Below, piece after piece: positions 1-6,881 of a stretch of DNA of 14,511 nt. Origin of the DNA: Caldifarciminota bacterium. GTDB lineage: Bacteria; Hydrothermota; E44-bin80. The position numbers and the translations under genes are program-made. How positions within the stretch are numbered: the first letter of the stretch is position 1; each line of letters begins with the position of its first letter. The stretch spans positions 1 to 14,511 of the forward strand of contig JAGMEZ010000012.1 of NCBI GenBank assembly GCA_023127905.1. Direction: 5' to 3'. The notes beneath the pieces were generated by a model that did no database searches, was not told the origin of the DNA, and saw nothing but the letters and a program-made list of their open reading frames with translations.

Positions 1-1388
1 CTGTTTTCGCCACTGTAACTGAAAGACATTCCATTAGTAAATGTACCACTCTGTCCAAGAACGGAGTTAAGGTCACCAGTTCCATCTGTGGTTGCGTTGA
101 TGCTAAAGAGTGATCCAAAATCATATCCTTGGTAGAGCGGGTCATAATACCAGACATCACCACCCTCAAGATACATTCTTCCACCATTATTCAGAAAGTT
201 AATCAGTGCATTTGCTTCTACTGAACCGCTCTGAATGATATAGTTATCAGCATATATCCCAACGGAAACAAAAATAGCAATGTATTTATCAAGTTCTGCT
301 GTTGGAAGTGTCTGGGAGTAGACTCCGTTATATCCGAGAGACTGTAAAGAAGAATTAATGACAGGTCCGCTTGAATGATCAGGTGATGGATCCCAAACGA
401 GATAATGGTATTTTCCGATGCAAATTGAAAAGTATGAAGTGTCGCTGTAACCACCTACAGAATTTGCTATTATCGTAAAATCTGCAATAGTTCCCTGTGG
501 GGTTCCGGATGCTGCTTCGATAATAAATGGGTCTGCTGCATTATTTGCTGTGTCGCCTGAAGCAATGTCACCAATGCTTGATATAGAATTGTGTATTGTG
601 ATGTATGAATTATTGGTCTGGAGAATCGCTTCAACTCCAGTGGCTGGCGCACCGTAGTTTTTAAAGGTAGTGGTAAGGTTGACGGTCTCTCCCGGGTCTA
701 AATATCCATTATTGTTACCACCAGTGTCATCGATACTTCTTCCATAGTATAAAACAAAAGGAACGGAAGAAGAAAAAGCCAGAGAGACATCGTCGGCGGA
801 GACCTCCGCCTTCTCAGTTCCACCTCAGCAGTGGTATATTTGCGTGTAGAGTGATACCCTAATTTTCTTTACATCAGAAGGATTAACACCTGAGAGATTG
901 GTTAGTTCATTTTCAATATTGAATGAGTAATCATGCCAGGCAGAATCAGCAGCTTCGATTATGTGAGTAGTTGAACTGTTCGACCACGGGCATTGAGTAC
1001 TTCGTGCACATATATAAGTTTCCCCCAGGAGCATTACAGAGTAATCGAAATATGAAAGAACTAATCCAGCACCAGCCCAGGCACTACCACTATTATCCCA
1101 TGCGTACAATTTTGCATTAGCTGAGAAATCAAGATTAGTTGCTGGAATATCAACGATCTGGTAAAGTCTTGCGTAACCGCTTCCTGTTCCCTGGTAGGCG
1201 CGTGCTTCGTAATCAGGATCAGGATCGTAATTTGTAGCCCGGTTAATTGTGTAGTTTGAAGCTGAAACGGATTCGTCCCAACCGTTTGTGAGCGGCTGCT
1301 CAAAATCACCATTTGTTAAAATTTCGACAGCTGTAACCTGAGAGGAAATAAGAAGTATCGCAAGAAAGAGTAGAAAGAAAAGTTTCAT
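1..1388 (-). CDS. Secreted multidomain protein with in-frame UGA (3' end off window)
   Basis: Residues 1-21 form a classical signal peptide: Lys2, a Leu/Phe/Ile core and a VTA cleavage site, so the product should be exported. Residues 24-187 look like a carbohydrate-binding-module-type jelly roll, opening with NGDFE and closing after the UGA with ADDVSL. The UGA falls at codon 188 (825-827). The same frame then continues without another stop to base 1, about 274 more codons. The extension encodes the last strands of the jelly roll, a CARDB/gingipain-like Ig segment (NNGYLDPGETVNL) and a Rossmann-like region (HYLVWDPSPDHSSGP, LINFLNNGGRMYLEGGD). Because the UGA splits the jelly roll rather than ending a domain, the annotated 187-aa product is probably not the intended one. 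It is either a selenoprotein, a readthrough product, or a gene broken by a point mutation or sequencing error. Translation starts at an ATG after a weak AAAGGGGG SD. No function beyond a cell-surface or secreted role can be assigned. Confidence 0.75.
795..810 (-). promoter_or_regulatory. SECIS-like hairpin downstream of the in-frame UGA
   Basis: On the coding strand GGCGGA-GGUC-UCCGCC forms a perfect 6-bp, mostly GC stem with a GGUC tetraloop closed by A-U. The loop starts 20 nt after the UGA and the stem 14 nt after it. The E. coli fdhF SECIS upper stem also presents GGUC closed by A-U, at about 18 nt. The codons here (GCG GAG GTC TCC GCC GAC) are far more GC-rich than the rest of the gene, consistent with selection on RNA structure. 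No bulged U is visible in the stem. The identification is inference. Confidence 0.45.
825..827 (-). other. In-frame UGA, candidate selenocysteine codon
   Basis: The codon follows a Cys codon (TGC) and precedes two Gly codons, giving YHC-UGA-GGTEKAEV. Codons on both sides share one frame, and the downstream frame is open for over 800 nt with coherent domain sequence. UGA is a normal stop in at least three genes of this window (8057, 10387 and 11075), so genome-wide reassignment is unlikely. Candidates are Sec, stop readthrough, or a nonsense change from UGG, UGC or CGA. Confidence 0.55.
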
Positions 1389-1419
1389 TTAAATACCCCC
1401 TTTTGATTATTTATTTTTG

Positions 1420-1449
1420 TACTCTACTATAAGAGTAGGAATTTGTCAA
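1420..1449 (-). promoter_or_regulatory. Promoter of the secreted-protein gene, with overlapping palindrome
   Basis: Reading leftward, a perfect -35 TTGACA lies at 1449-1444. It is followed by a 17-nt spacer and a -10-like TAGAGT at 1426-1421 (4 of 6 consensus bases). A palindrome TACTCT-N6-AGAGTA (1420-1437) overlaps the -10 box and could be an operator. This -35 sits back to back with that of the divergent TPR gene. Confidence 0.6.
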
Positions 1450-1470
1450 GCATTTCTTTTCGTTTTTTTC

Positions 1471-1499
1471 TTGACATTTCTTTAAGATATTGGTATAGT
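1471..1499 (+). promoter_or_regulatory. Sigma-70-type promoter of the TPR lipoprotein gene
   Basis: A perfect TTGACA at 1471-1476, a 17-nt spacer and TATAGT at 1494-1499 lie about 50 nt upstream of the GTG start. The start at 1550 is fixed by the AAAGGAGG Shine-Dalgarno at 1538-1545. Confidence 0.75.
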
Positions 1500-1549
1500 T
1501 CCACATTAATAATTTCTGAACAACTGTTAACCTTATTAAAGGAGGTAAC

Positions 1550-2635
1550 GTGAAACAACTAAATAAATATTTATTAGTTGGTATGTCGTTTTTACTTCTT
1601 TTCTTACTTGGGTGTCAGTCTCAGTATATAACCGCAGGAAAGATTTACATCGAGCAGGATAATTACGATGAGGCAATCAAACAGTTTAAGCTGGCAGTTG
1701 AAGCTGAGCCACAAAACCCTGAAACCCATTTCTGGCTTGGCAAGGCGTATGCATATAAAAAGCAATATGAGGAAGCCTGCAAAAATACTGAAAAGGCATT
1801 TTCGCTCGATCCCAAAATGATTGAAAACGCGAAGAAAGATCAACGATTTAATTACTCGATAATTTTCTATATGGCGGGAAGGAAACACGTTGAAAATAAA
1901 GAATATGATCTTGCAGTTAAAAGAATTAAAAGGTCTATTGATTTAGACCCCAAGAATTCAGCATCTATGAATCTTCTTGGTTTTTGTTATATTAAGTTAG
2001 AGAAGGAAGATGAAGCAGAGGGAATCTACAAGACAGCAATAGAACTTGTTCCCGACAATATTGATACGTATATAAATTTTTCTGATTTCTACAGGATGAA
2101 AGAGAAGTATAAGGAAGAGGAGGGAGTTCTAAGAAAAGCAAAGAAGATTATTGAAGATCCTGCCTGGTTTAAAGGAGCCGATGAAAAGGTTATAAAGAAT
2201 CGAAAAAAACAAGCAGCAGAGGTTTATGTTGCGTTCGGGAATAACTTGCTAAAACAAGAAAAATCAGAGGAAGCTGTAAAAGTTCTAACGAAGGCAATTG
2301 AGTTAGTCCCTGATGATAAGGATGTTAATTTTAATTATGGAGTTGCTTTATTTGATTTAAAGAAATATGCTGATGCAATAATAGCTTTTAAGAAGGTAGT
2401 TTTACTGGATTCCTCGGATGCTGAGGGGTTTAACTATCTTGGAGCATCTTATATTAAGGTGGAAAAATATAATGAGGCAATTGAGGCATTCACAAAAGTA
2501 ATAGAGATTGATCCTGAAAACTGTGATGCGTATATTAATCGTGCTTTTGCTTATAGGGAACTCGGTGACACAGAATCTGCATATAATGATGCCAAGATTG
2601 GAACTGAGTGTAAAAAGAAGAAAGAGAATAAATAG
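1550..2635 (+). CDS. TPR-repeat lipoprotein
   Basis: The 361-aa product starts with a lipoprotein signal: Lys residues near the N-terminus, a Leu/Phe-rich core and lipobox LLGC with the lipidated Cys at residue 22. It should be anchored in the envelope. The rest is tetratricopeptide repeats, roughly seven to eight. Clear units include YDEAIKQFKLAVEAEPQNPE, EYDLAVKRIKRSIDLDPKN, SEEAVKVLTKAIELVPDD and YNEAIEAFTKVIEIDPEN. TPR superhelices bind peptides or partner proteins, so a scaffold role in envelope assembly or secretion is plausible, but no partner can be named. The C-terminus is Lys-rich. The gene is a single transcription unit with its own promoter and a strong terminator just downstream. 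The GTG start is supported by an excellent SD, and starting later would remove the signal peptide. Confidence 0.9.
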   Translation: MKQLNKYLLVGMSFLLLFLLGCQSQYITAGKIYIEQDNYDEAIKQFKLAVEAEPQNPETHFWLGKAYAYKKQYEEACKNTEKAFSLDPKMIENAKKDQRFNYSIIFYMAGRKHVENKEYDLAVKRIKRSIDLDPKNSASMNLLGFCYIKLEKEDEAEGIYKTAIELVPDNIDTYINFSDFYRMKEKYKEEEGVLRKAKKIIEDPAWFKGADEKVIKNRKKQAAEVYVAFGNNLLKQEKSEEAVKVLTKAIELVPDDKDVNFNYGVALFDLKKYADAIIAFKKVVLLDSSDAEGFNYLGASYIKVEKYNEAIEAFTKVIEIDPENCDAYINRAFAYRELGDTESAYNDAKIGTECKKKKENK

Positions 2636-2675
2636 GTAAAAGATGGTAAATTAAAAGATTTAAATACAGATGAAG

Positions 2676-2712
2676 GTAGGGGCGTTCAATTGAGCGCCCC
2701 TACTCTTTTTCT
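2676..2712 (+). terminator. Rho-independent terminator after the TPR gene
   Basis: A 12-bp stem (GTAGGGGCGTTC with GAGCGCCCCTAC, including one G-T pair) and an AATT tetraloop span 2676-2703. It is followed by TCTTTTTCT on the plus strand. The leftward nucleotidyltransferase gene ends inside the stem (stop TAG at 2702-2700), so the hairpin may also protect that transcript, although no T-tract follows on the minus side. Confidence 0.85.
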
Positions 2713-4112
2713 ATTGCTATTATTTGTTTCACATACTCTAATGCTTGTTTTTTGTTTTTTATTTTTCCTTCAATATGAGCCTTTTCGACTGCTTCCAGGA
2801 TTGTCTTAAAGATTGATCCTGGTTTGAGTCCGAAGTTCTCAATTAAGTCATAACCTGTTATTAACCGTTTCTTTGCCTTTACCTTTCTGGAGGTTACATA
2901 ATACTTTAAGATTTTATTAATAATTTTCTCTGCTTTTTTTACCTCGGCACCACCTCCGGTTGATGAAATACTATCTGCATACGAAAGAAGAAGAATTCCC
3001 GGTATCACATCTTTGCCATCCTTAACAAATCTGTAAAGAGCATGATTTGTTACTTCACTTTCCCGTGATAGTAAGTGTGCTCGCATGTGGTGTAGAATTA
3101 ATAACGAAAGTATCTCTACTTCTTTGTTGCTTAAGGCAAGTTTATCCTTATAATATTCCTTTAACCGTTTTTCCCCCACCTTCTCATGCATCCAGAAATG
3201 TACAGACCCAAATGAATCTTCTCTCATTGTATATAACTTACCAATGTCATGGAGCAGAGCTGCAAGTTTTAAAACTTCGGTGTGTTTTTTTACAAAATTT
3301 TCAAGTATTGATGCGAAACCTTCAAATACAAGGTACCTTTTTTCATTGATAATCTTTTCCATGATATCATAACAGACAAGTGAGTGTTCTTTTAAGTTAC
3401 TGCTTCGGTACTTATGTTGAGGAATACGTTTTCCTTCTTCTACTTCAGGGAAAAGCATTGCTAATAGTCCGATTTTATCCATTTTCTTTATATAAGGATA
3501 ACTTTTTTCACTGTTTAATAAAAGAAAAAGCTCTGTCCTTATCCTTTCACTTGCAACACTATTGATTCTTTTCGTGCTTTTTCGAGCAAGTACAATAGCT
3601 TCTTTTGTTATTGATAAACTAAGAGAGCTGGCGAGTCTGAACATCCTTAGCAATCTTAGAGGATCTTCTTCAAAAATTCTCCTACTTACAGGGGAAATGA
3701 CCCTCTTTTGTAAATCCTTTATTCCATTAAAGGGATCATACAGGCTTTCAAGGTTTTTAATATTTAATGCAAGTGCGTTGATTGTGAAATCCCTCTCTCT
3801 GAGATCTTTAGAAATATCTTTAATGGATTTTACATCGATGGTTCTTTTCCTTGAGAGCATAATCCTGAATTCCCCCATTTTCTGGTCAAGACAGAACTGA
3901 TTACCTTTCAATTTTTTCGCTACTAACGAAGAGAAACGGCGTGAATTTCCTGTAATGGTAATATCGTAATCTTTAACACCTATTCTGAGAAAGGTATCTC
4001 TTATACAGCCCCCCACAAGCCATGCATCAAAAGGCTTATCTTTTACAAGATCAGAAAGGGTCAATATTATTTTTTTACTTTTCAGTTTTTTTACAAGCTC
4101 TGCACTTTCCAT
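2700..4112 (-). CDS. CCA-adding enzyme / poly(A) polymerase-type tRNA nucleotidyltransferase with HD domain
   Basis: This 470-aa class II nucleotidyltransferase should add CCA, C or A residues to RNA 3' ends. The N-terminal palm shows the GGCIRD loop (34-39) and the metal-binding DYD (Asp48, Asp50). RDFTINALA (107-115) follows, then the ATP/CTP-selecting neck motif with EEDPLRLLR (148-156). The C-terminal half contains an HD-type domain: His243, the HD pair in LLHDIGK (287-291) and a downstream HH (341-342). HD domains in this family can act as phosphodiesterases. Length and architecture fit bacterial CCA-adding or A-adding enzymes with an HD tail. Sequence alone cannot decide between full CCA addition and A-addition only, so no symbol is given. 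The gene stands alone, convergent with the TPR gene. There is no SD before its ATG. Confidence 0.9.
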   Translation of the reverse strand: MESAELVKKLKSKKIILTLSDLVKDKPFDAWLVGGCIRDTFLRIGVKDYDITITGNSRRFSSLVAKKLKGNQFCLDQKMGEFRIMLSRKRTIDVKSIKDISKDLRERDFTINALALNIKNLESLYDPFNGIKDLQKRVISPVSRRIFEEDPLRLLRMFRLASSLSLSITKEAIVLARKSTKRINSVASERIRTELFLLLNSEKSYPYIKKMDKIGLLAMLFPEVEEGKRIPQHKYRSSNLKEHSLVCYDIMEKIINEKRYLVFEGFASILENFVKKHTEVLKLAALLHDIGKLYTMREDSFGSVHFWMHEKVGEKRLKEYYKDKLALSNKEVEILSLLILHHMRAHLLSRESEVTNHALYRFVKDGKDVIPGILLLSYADSISSTGGGAEVKKAEKIINKILKYYVTSRKVKAKKRLITGYDLIENFGLKPGSIFKTILEAVEKAHIEGKIKNKKQALEYVKQIIAIEKE

Positions 4113-4118
4113 ATTGTT

Positions 4119-4147
4119 TATATAACATATTGATTGAATATTCTCAA
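4119..4147 (-). promoter_or_regulatory. Leaderless-type promoter of the nucleotidyltransferase gene
   Basis: Reading leftward, TTGAGA (4147-4142), a 17-nt spacer and TATATA (4124-4119) are followed by only six bases (AACAAT) before the ATG at 4112. Transcription would start at or next to the A of the start codon. No Shine-Dalgarno is present. Confidence 0.5.
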
Positions 4148-4158
4148 CACCTTTTTTT

Positions 4159-4181
4159 GATTTCTGAATGAGTCAGAAATC
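4159..4181. repeat. Perfect 9-bp inverted repeat
   Basis: GATTTCTGA and TCAGAAATC flank a 5-nt loop (ATGAG). It lies just upstream of the nucleotidyltransferase promoter. A T-run precedes it on the plus strand, so it is not a terminator for plus transcription, and A residues follow it on the minus strand. It may be an operator or part of the adjacent repeat-rich spacer. Confidence 0.6.
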
Positions 4182-4236
4182 CATTTATTGCAATTCAGAC
4201 AATGGAGCATGCGTTCTTAGAAATTTTGTTGCCCCC

Positions 4237-4313
4237 TGTCATGCTGAACCCTGAAAGTGTCATGCTGAATCCTGAAAGTGTCATACTGAACCCTGAAAGT
4301 GTCATGCTGAACT
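4237..4313. repeat. 21-bp direct tandem repeat, about 3.7 copies
   Basis: Unit TGTCATGCTGAACCCTGAAAG repeats at 4237, 4258 and 4279 with one substitution in each of the later copies. A partial fourth copy starts at 4300 and runs into a palindrome. Repeats are directly adjacent without spacers, so this is not a CRISPR array. Confidence 0.9.
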
Positions 4314-4410
4314 AGTTTCAGCATCTCTTCAGGACAGGCTTGTTTCAGCATCTCGGTTTTTAGAAGCTAAAACAATACTGAAATAGTTCAACACAGGATC
4401 CAGGGTGACA
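4301..4410. repeat. REP-like palindromic 'GTCATGCTGAAC...GTTTCAGCATCTC' element
   Basis: ATGCTGAA-CTAGT-TTCAGCAT forms an 8-bp stem at 4303-4323. A second GTTTCAGCATCTC copy follows near 4340-4353. The block ends at 4410 with GGATCCAGGGTGACA, which resembles the inverted form of its TGTCAtgCTGAAcCC opening. This family of interspersed palindromes is common in intergenic DNA of uncultured bacteria. Confidence 0.6.
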
Positions 4411-4554
4411 AGACAGACATATGAACCTATGCCTTTTAAAAAATGAAAAAATTAATGAAAGAGAATGCTCGAAACCTGTCGCAATTATTGAGGTTTTCCT
4501 ATTTTATGGATGAAATATGACACTCTATTGTCTGAATAGCAATTTAATTTTTAC

Positions 4555-4583
4555 TTGACATTACCATTTTTATAAGATATATA
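4555..4583 (+). promoter_or_regulatory. Promoter of the aldolase operon
   Basis: A perfect TTGACA (4555-4560), a 17-nt spacer and TATATA (4578-4583) precede a strong AAGGAGG Shine-Dalgarno at 4593-4599 and a GTG start at 4605. Confidence 0.7.
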
Positions 4584-4604
4584 GATCATTAGAAGGAGGA
4601 AGTT

Positions 4605-5525
4605 GTGGCATTAGTAAGTACAAAGGAAATTCTTGAGAAAGCTGATAAAGGTGGATATGCTGTTGGGGCTTTCAACATAAATAATATGGAAACGGTAATC
4701 GCGATTATTGATGGAGCTGTTGAATTAAATTCACCCGTAATTGTTGAGGTTTCAGAAGGTGCGATTAGATACATGGGGATTAAAATGGCAGTTGGAATGG
4801 TTAAATCTTTAGCAGAAGAAGTTCCGATTCCTGTTGCTTTGCATCTTGACCATGGGAAGAGATGGGATACAGTGATTGATGCAATAGAAAATGGTTTTAC
4901 TTCTGTTATGATTGATGCATCGGATAAACCCTATAATGATAACGTTGAAATAACAAAGAAGGTTGTTGACGTTGCCCATAAGGCTGGTGTTTCTGTTGAG
5001 GCAGAACTTGGTCGACTTCCCGGTTCAGAGGATGAGTTGAGCGTTGAAGAGAGAGAAGCTTTCCTTGTGGATCCTGAACAAGCAGAAAGTTTTGTTGCCC
5101 AGACGGGAATTGATTTTCTTGCACCAGCAATAGGTACGTCGCATGGAGCATTTAAATTTAAAGGGGAATCGAAACTCGACTTTGAAAGGCTAAAATTAGT
5201 TAAGGAGAAAACCCAGATCCCTCTTGTTCTTCATGGTGCATCCAGTGTGAATGAAAATTTAATTGAAACAGCAATAAAATATGGCATCGAATTACAGGGT
5301 GCACGTGGGTTAAGTGATGATATCCTGAGGAGAGCAGTCCGGGAAGGAATAAACAAGGTTAATACCGACACAGATCTGAGAATTGCTTTTACAGCCGGAA
5401 TCAGGAAGATTTTACTTGAAGATTCTCGAGTATTTGACCCGAGAAAAATTCTTGGACCTGCCAGGGATTTTATGAAGGAAGTTGTAAAGGAAAGGATAGA
5501 AGTTTTAGGTTCAGTAAACAAATAA
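4605..5525 (+). CDS. fba: Class II fructose-bisphosphate aldolase (ketose-bisphosphate aldolase family)
   Basis: This 306-aa TIM-barrel enzyme should catalyse the reversible aldol cleavage of fructose 1,6-bisphosphate (or tagatose bisphosphate) in cytoplasmic glycolysis/gluconeogenesis. Visible class II features are the LHLDHG motif (Asp82 as proton-relay acid, His83 as zinc ligand), VEAELG with Glu132/Glu134, and IGTSHGAFK with zinc ligand His180. LVLHGASS carries zinc ligand His210, and the phosphate-binding INKVNTDTDLR lies near 253-262. Length is typical. The glycine-rich GTLGG loop common in FbaA-type enzymes reads GRLPG here. The branch using LHGASS suggests the FBA subgroup rather than GatY/KbaY, but substrate choice is not certain from sequence. 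It heads a two-gene operon with the PII-like gene 41 nt downstream. The GTG start is fixed by AAGGAGG. Confidence 0.93.
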   Translation: MALVSTKEILEKADKGGYAVGAFNINNMETVIAIIDGAVELNSPVIVEVSEGAIRYMGIKMAVGMVKSLAEEVPIPVALHLDHGKRWDTVIDAIENGFTSVMIDASDKPYNDNVEITKKVVDVAHKAGVSVEAELGRLPGSEDELSVEEREAFLVDPEQAESFVAQTGIDFLAPAIGTSHGAFKFKGESKLDFERLKLVKEKTQIPLVLHGASSVNENLIETAIKYGIELQGARGLSDDILRRAVREGINKVNTDTDLRIAFTAGIRKILLEDSRVFDPRKILGPARDFMKEVVKERIEVLGSVNK

Positions 5526-5566
5526 ACGGGTGCTTCAAAGGATATTCGTGAATAAAAGGAGGATAT

Positions 5567-5911
5567 TTGTATCTTGTAATTATTATACTAAACAACGAAG
5601 AGATACTTGATGATTTGCTATCTATTCTTGTAGAACTCGGATCTACTGATACTACGATTGTTGAAGGTCAGTCAATGGGTGGGTTTTTGGCACATAGAAT
5701 TCCAATCTTTGCTGGTCTTCGTTTACAACTGGGTGGAAAAAATGTATATTCGAAGATAATGTTCGCACTTTCTGATGATAAGGATATTGGTAAAAAGATA
5801 ATACATCTTTTAAAAGATTCAGGGTTTGATTTCGATGACGGAATGGGTAGAATAATTGTTGTTAAGATAGAAGCAGTCTTTGGCGAACCTCAACTACCTG
5901 ATCTCGAATAA
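5567..5911 (+). CDS. Small PII-like (GlnB/CutA-fold-like) protein
   Basis: The 114-aa protein begins MYLVIIILNNEEILDDLLSI and ends with a hydrophobic strand, IIVVKIEAVFG. An alternating beta/alpha pattern and a Gly-rich loop (GQSMGGF, 34-40) sit between them. This fits the ferredoxin-like PII signalling fold, in which trimers bind nucleotides or metabolites and regulate a partner. The canonical PII T-loop tyrosine signature is not present, so it is a PII-like relative rather than GlnB. The start is TTG at 5567, placed 4 nt after a strong AAAGGAGG (5555-5562). It shares the aldolase transcript, suggesting a link to central carbon metabolism, but this is only contextual. Its 3' end overlaps the convergent PfkB-family gene by 50 bp. 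Confidence 0.65.
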   Translation: MYLVIIILNNEEILDDLLSILVELGSTDTTIVEGQSMGGFLAHRIPIFAGLRLQLGGKNVYSKIMFALSDDKDIGKKIIHLLKDSGFDFDDGMGRIIVVKIEAVFGEPQLPDLE

Positions 5912-6851
5912 ATAAAAGAAGGGGGTTATTGAAACCTGACCCCTGAGTTAGGTATGATGAGCATTTACTTATTCCTGTATCCTTTGTTGATAACCCCGAT
6001 ACATTATTAGCATACTCACAGGATATGAATGGATCTTTTGAAAATAAGAATTTTGCAAGGAATGACGATGAAAAAATATCACCGCAGCCTGTTGTATCTT
6101 TTACCACTGATTTATATTTCTGTTTGAAAAAATAAACACCATTTCTGTAACCAAGATAGACTCCTTCTTCACCTGATGTTATGAGGACAATAATTATACC
6201 CTTCTTCAGAAGAAGTGATATTATCTCTTTAATTATTTTTTTATTTGGTTTTCTTCCCGAGGATGGGTAACCGGTGAAGAAGAGAAGCTCTTTTGTATTC
6301 ATCTGAATAATGTCAATACTGTTTACCCATTTTTCCCAATTTTTTACAGGATAAAATAATCTCTCCCCTTTTGTTTTTTTAAGAACAAGGCTGTGGACAT
6401 CAAGGAAGATTATTGAATTAGAGTTTTTTCTAACTTTCTCAATTGTTTCAATGGAGATATCATAACCTGAAATGAAATTAAAGAGGAGAACATCGGAAGA
6501 AAGAAAGGGTTTTATCATTGCATACGTTATCTCATCTGTAAAAAAATCTGTTGTTTCCTTCCTTTCGTTATCATTTATGTACTCGAGGATATTGATATTT
6601 ATTTTACCTCTTATATATTTTATTCCTTTTGTAGAAATATTTTGATGTTTCTTTAAAATGTTAAGGAATTCTTCCTTTTTATAGGAGCCAATGTATGTTA
6701 CAGGGAAGATTTGTATAGTTTTCTTTCCGATTTCTGAGAGGGTTAGTATGTTGTAAAGTATTCCTCCGAGTGATTCTTTTCTCTCTCCCTTTTGGGAAAT
6801 AATTATGTCGTGGTTTATTGTTCCGACTACTGTAACGTTAAAGGGAGTCAT
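5862..6851 (-). CDS. PfkB-family carbohydrate/nucleoside kinase
   Basis: This 329-aa ribokinase-fold protein should phosphorylate a sugar or nucleoside with ATP. The N-terminal strand VTVVGTINHDII and the substrate-site GG (29-30) open it. The PfkB signature 2, DTTGCGD (252-258), carries the catalytic base Asp258 and the anion-hole glycines; Cys replaces the usual Ala. The substrate cannot be fixed. The gene is the last of the long leftward operon, 30 nt after coaBC, and has no clear SD, so translational coupling is possible. The last ~30 residues after SKCSSYL lie beyond the usual end of the fold and reach 50 bp into the convergent PII-like gene. A C-terminal frameshift or a natural overlap are both possible. 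Confidence 0.85.
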   Translation of the reverse strand: MTPFNVTVVGTINHDIIISQKGERKESLGGILYNILTLSEIGKKTIQIFPVTYIGSYKKEEFLNILKKHQNISTKGIKYIRGKININILEYINDNERKETTDFFTDEITYAMIKPFLSSDVLLFNFISGYDISIETIEKVRKNSNSIIFLDVHSLVLKKTKGERLFYPVKNWEKWVNSIDIIQMNTKELLFFTGYPSSGRKPNKKIIKEIISLLLKKGIIIVLITSGEEGVYLGYRNGVYFFKQKYKSVVKDTTGCGDIFSSSFLAKFLFSKDPFISCEYANNVSGLSTKDTGISKCSSYLTQGSGFNNPLLLFIRDQVVEVRQRLLLS

Positions 6852-6881
6852 TCAGTAAAAGGATAAAGGAAAAATAAAAAG

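Larger units (their letters stand above)
4187..4543. mobile_element. Candidate MITE-like segment bounded by 19-bp inverted repeats
   Basis: The left end 4187-4205 (attgcaattcagacaatgg) matches the reverse complement of 4525-4543 at 17 of 19 positions. The 357-bp interior has no credible gene and holds the 21-bp tandem repeat and REP-like palindromes. No target-site duplication is evident outside the repeats, so mobility is inferred only from structure. Confidence 0.4.

Noticed and set aside
218-652. Minus-strand ORFs of 60-78 aa in the first 700 bases
   Set aside because: They are other-frame shadows of the continuing secreted-protein reading frame.
825-827. Genome-wide UGA reassignment (Trp or Gly code)
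   Set aside because: rpoZ (8057), the DJ-1 gene (10387) and a PASTA gene (11075) end normally at UGA at the expected family or operon boundaries, and UGG is used for Trp.
4159-4181. Intrinsic terminator at the 9-bp hairpin
   Set aside because: The T-run precedes rather than follows the hairpin on the plus strand, and A residues follow it on the minus strand; no gene ends nearby.
4237-4313. CRISPR array
   Set aside because: Units are directly adjacent with no unique spacers and there are no cas genes nearby.
4230-4315. Small ORF encoding VMLNPES heptapeptide repeats through the 21-bp array
   Set aside because: The 21-bp unit is necessarily open in some frames; there is no SD, the reading ends at once in the palindrome, and the unit matches a known non-coding palindromic repeat style.
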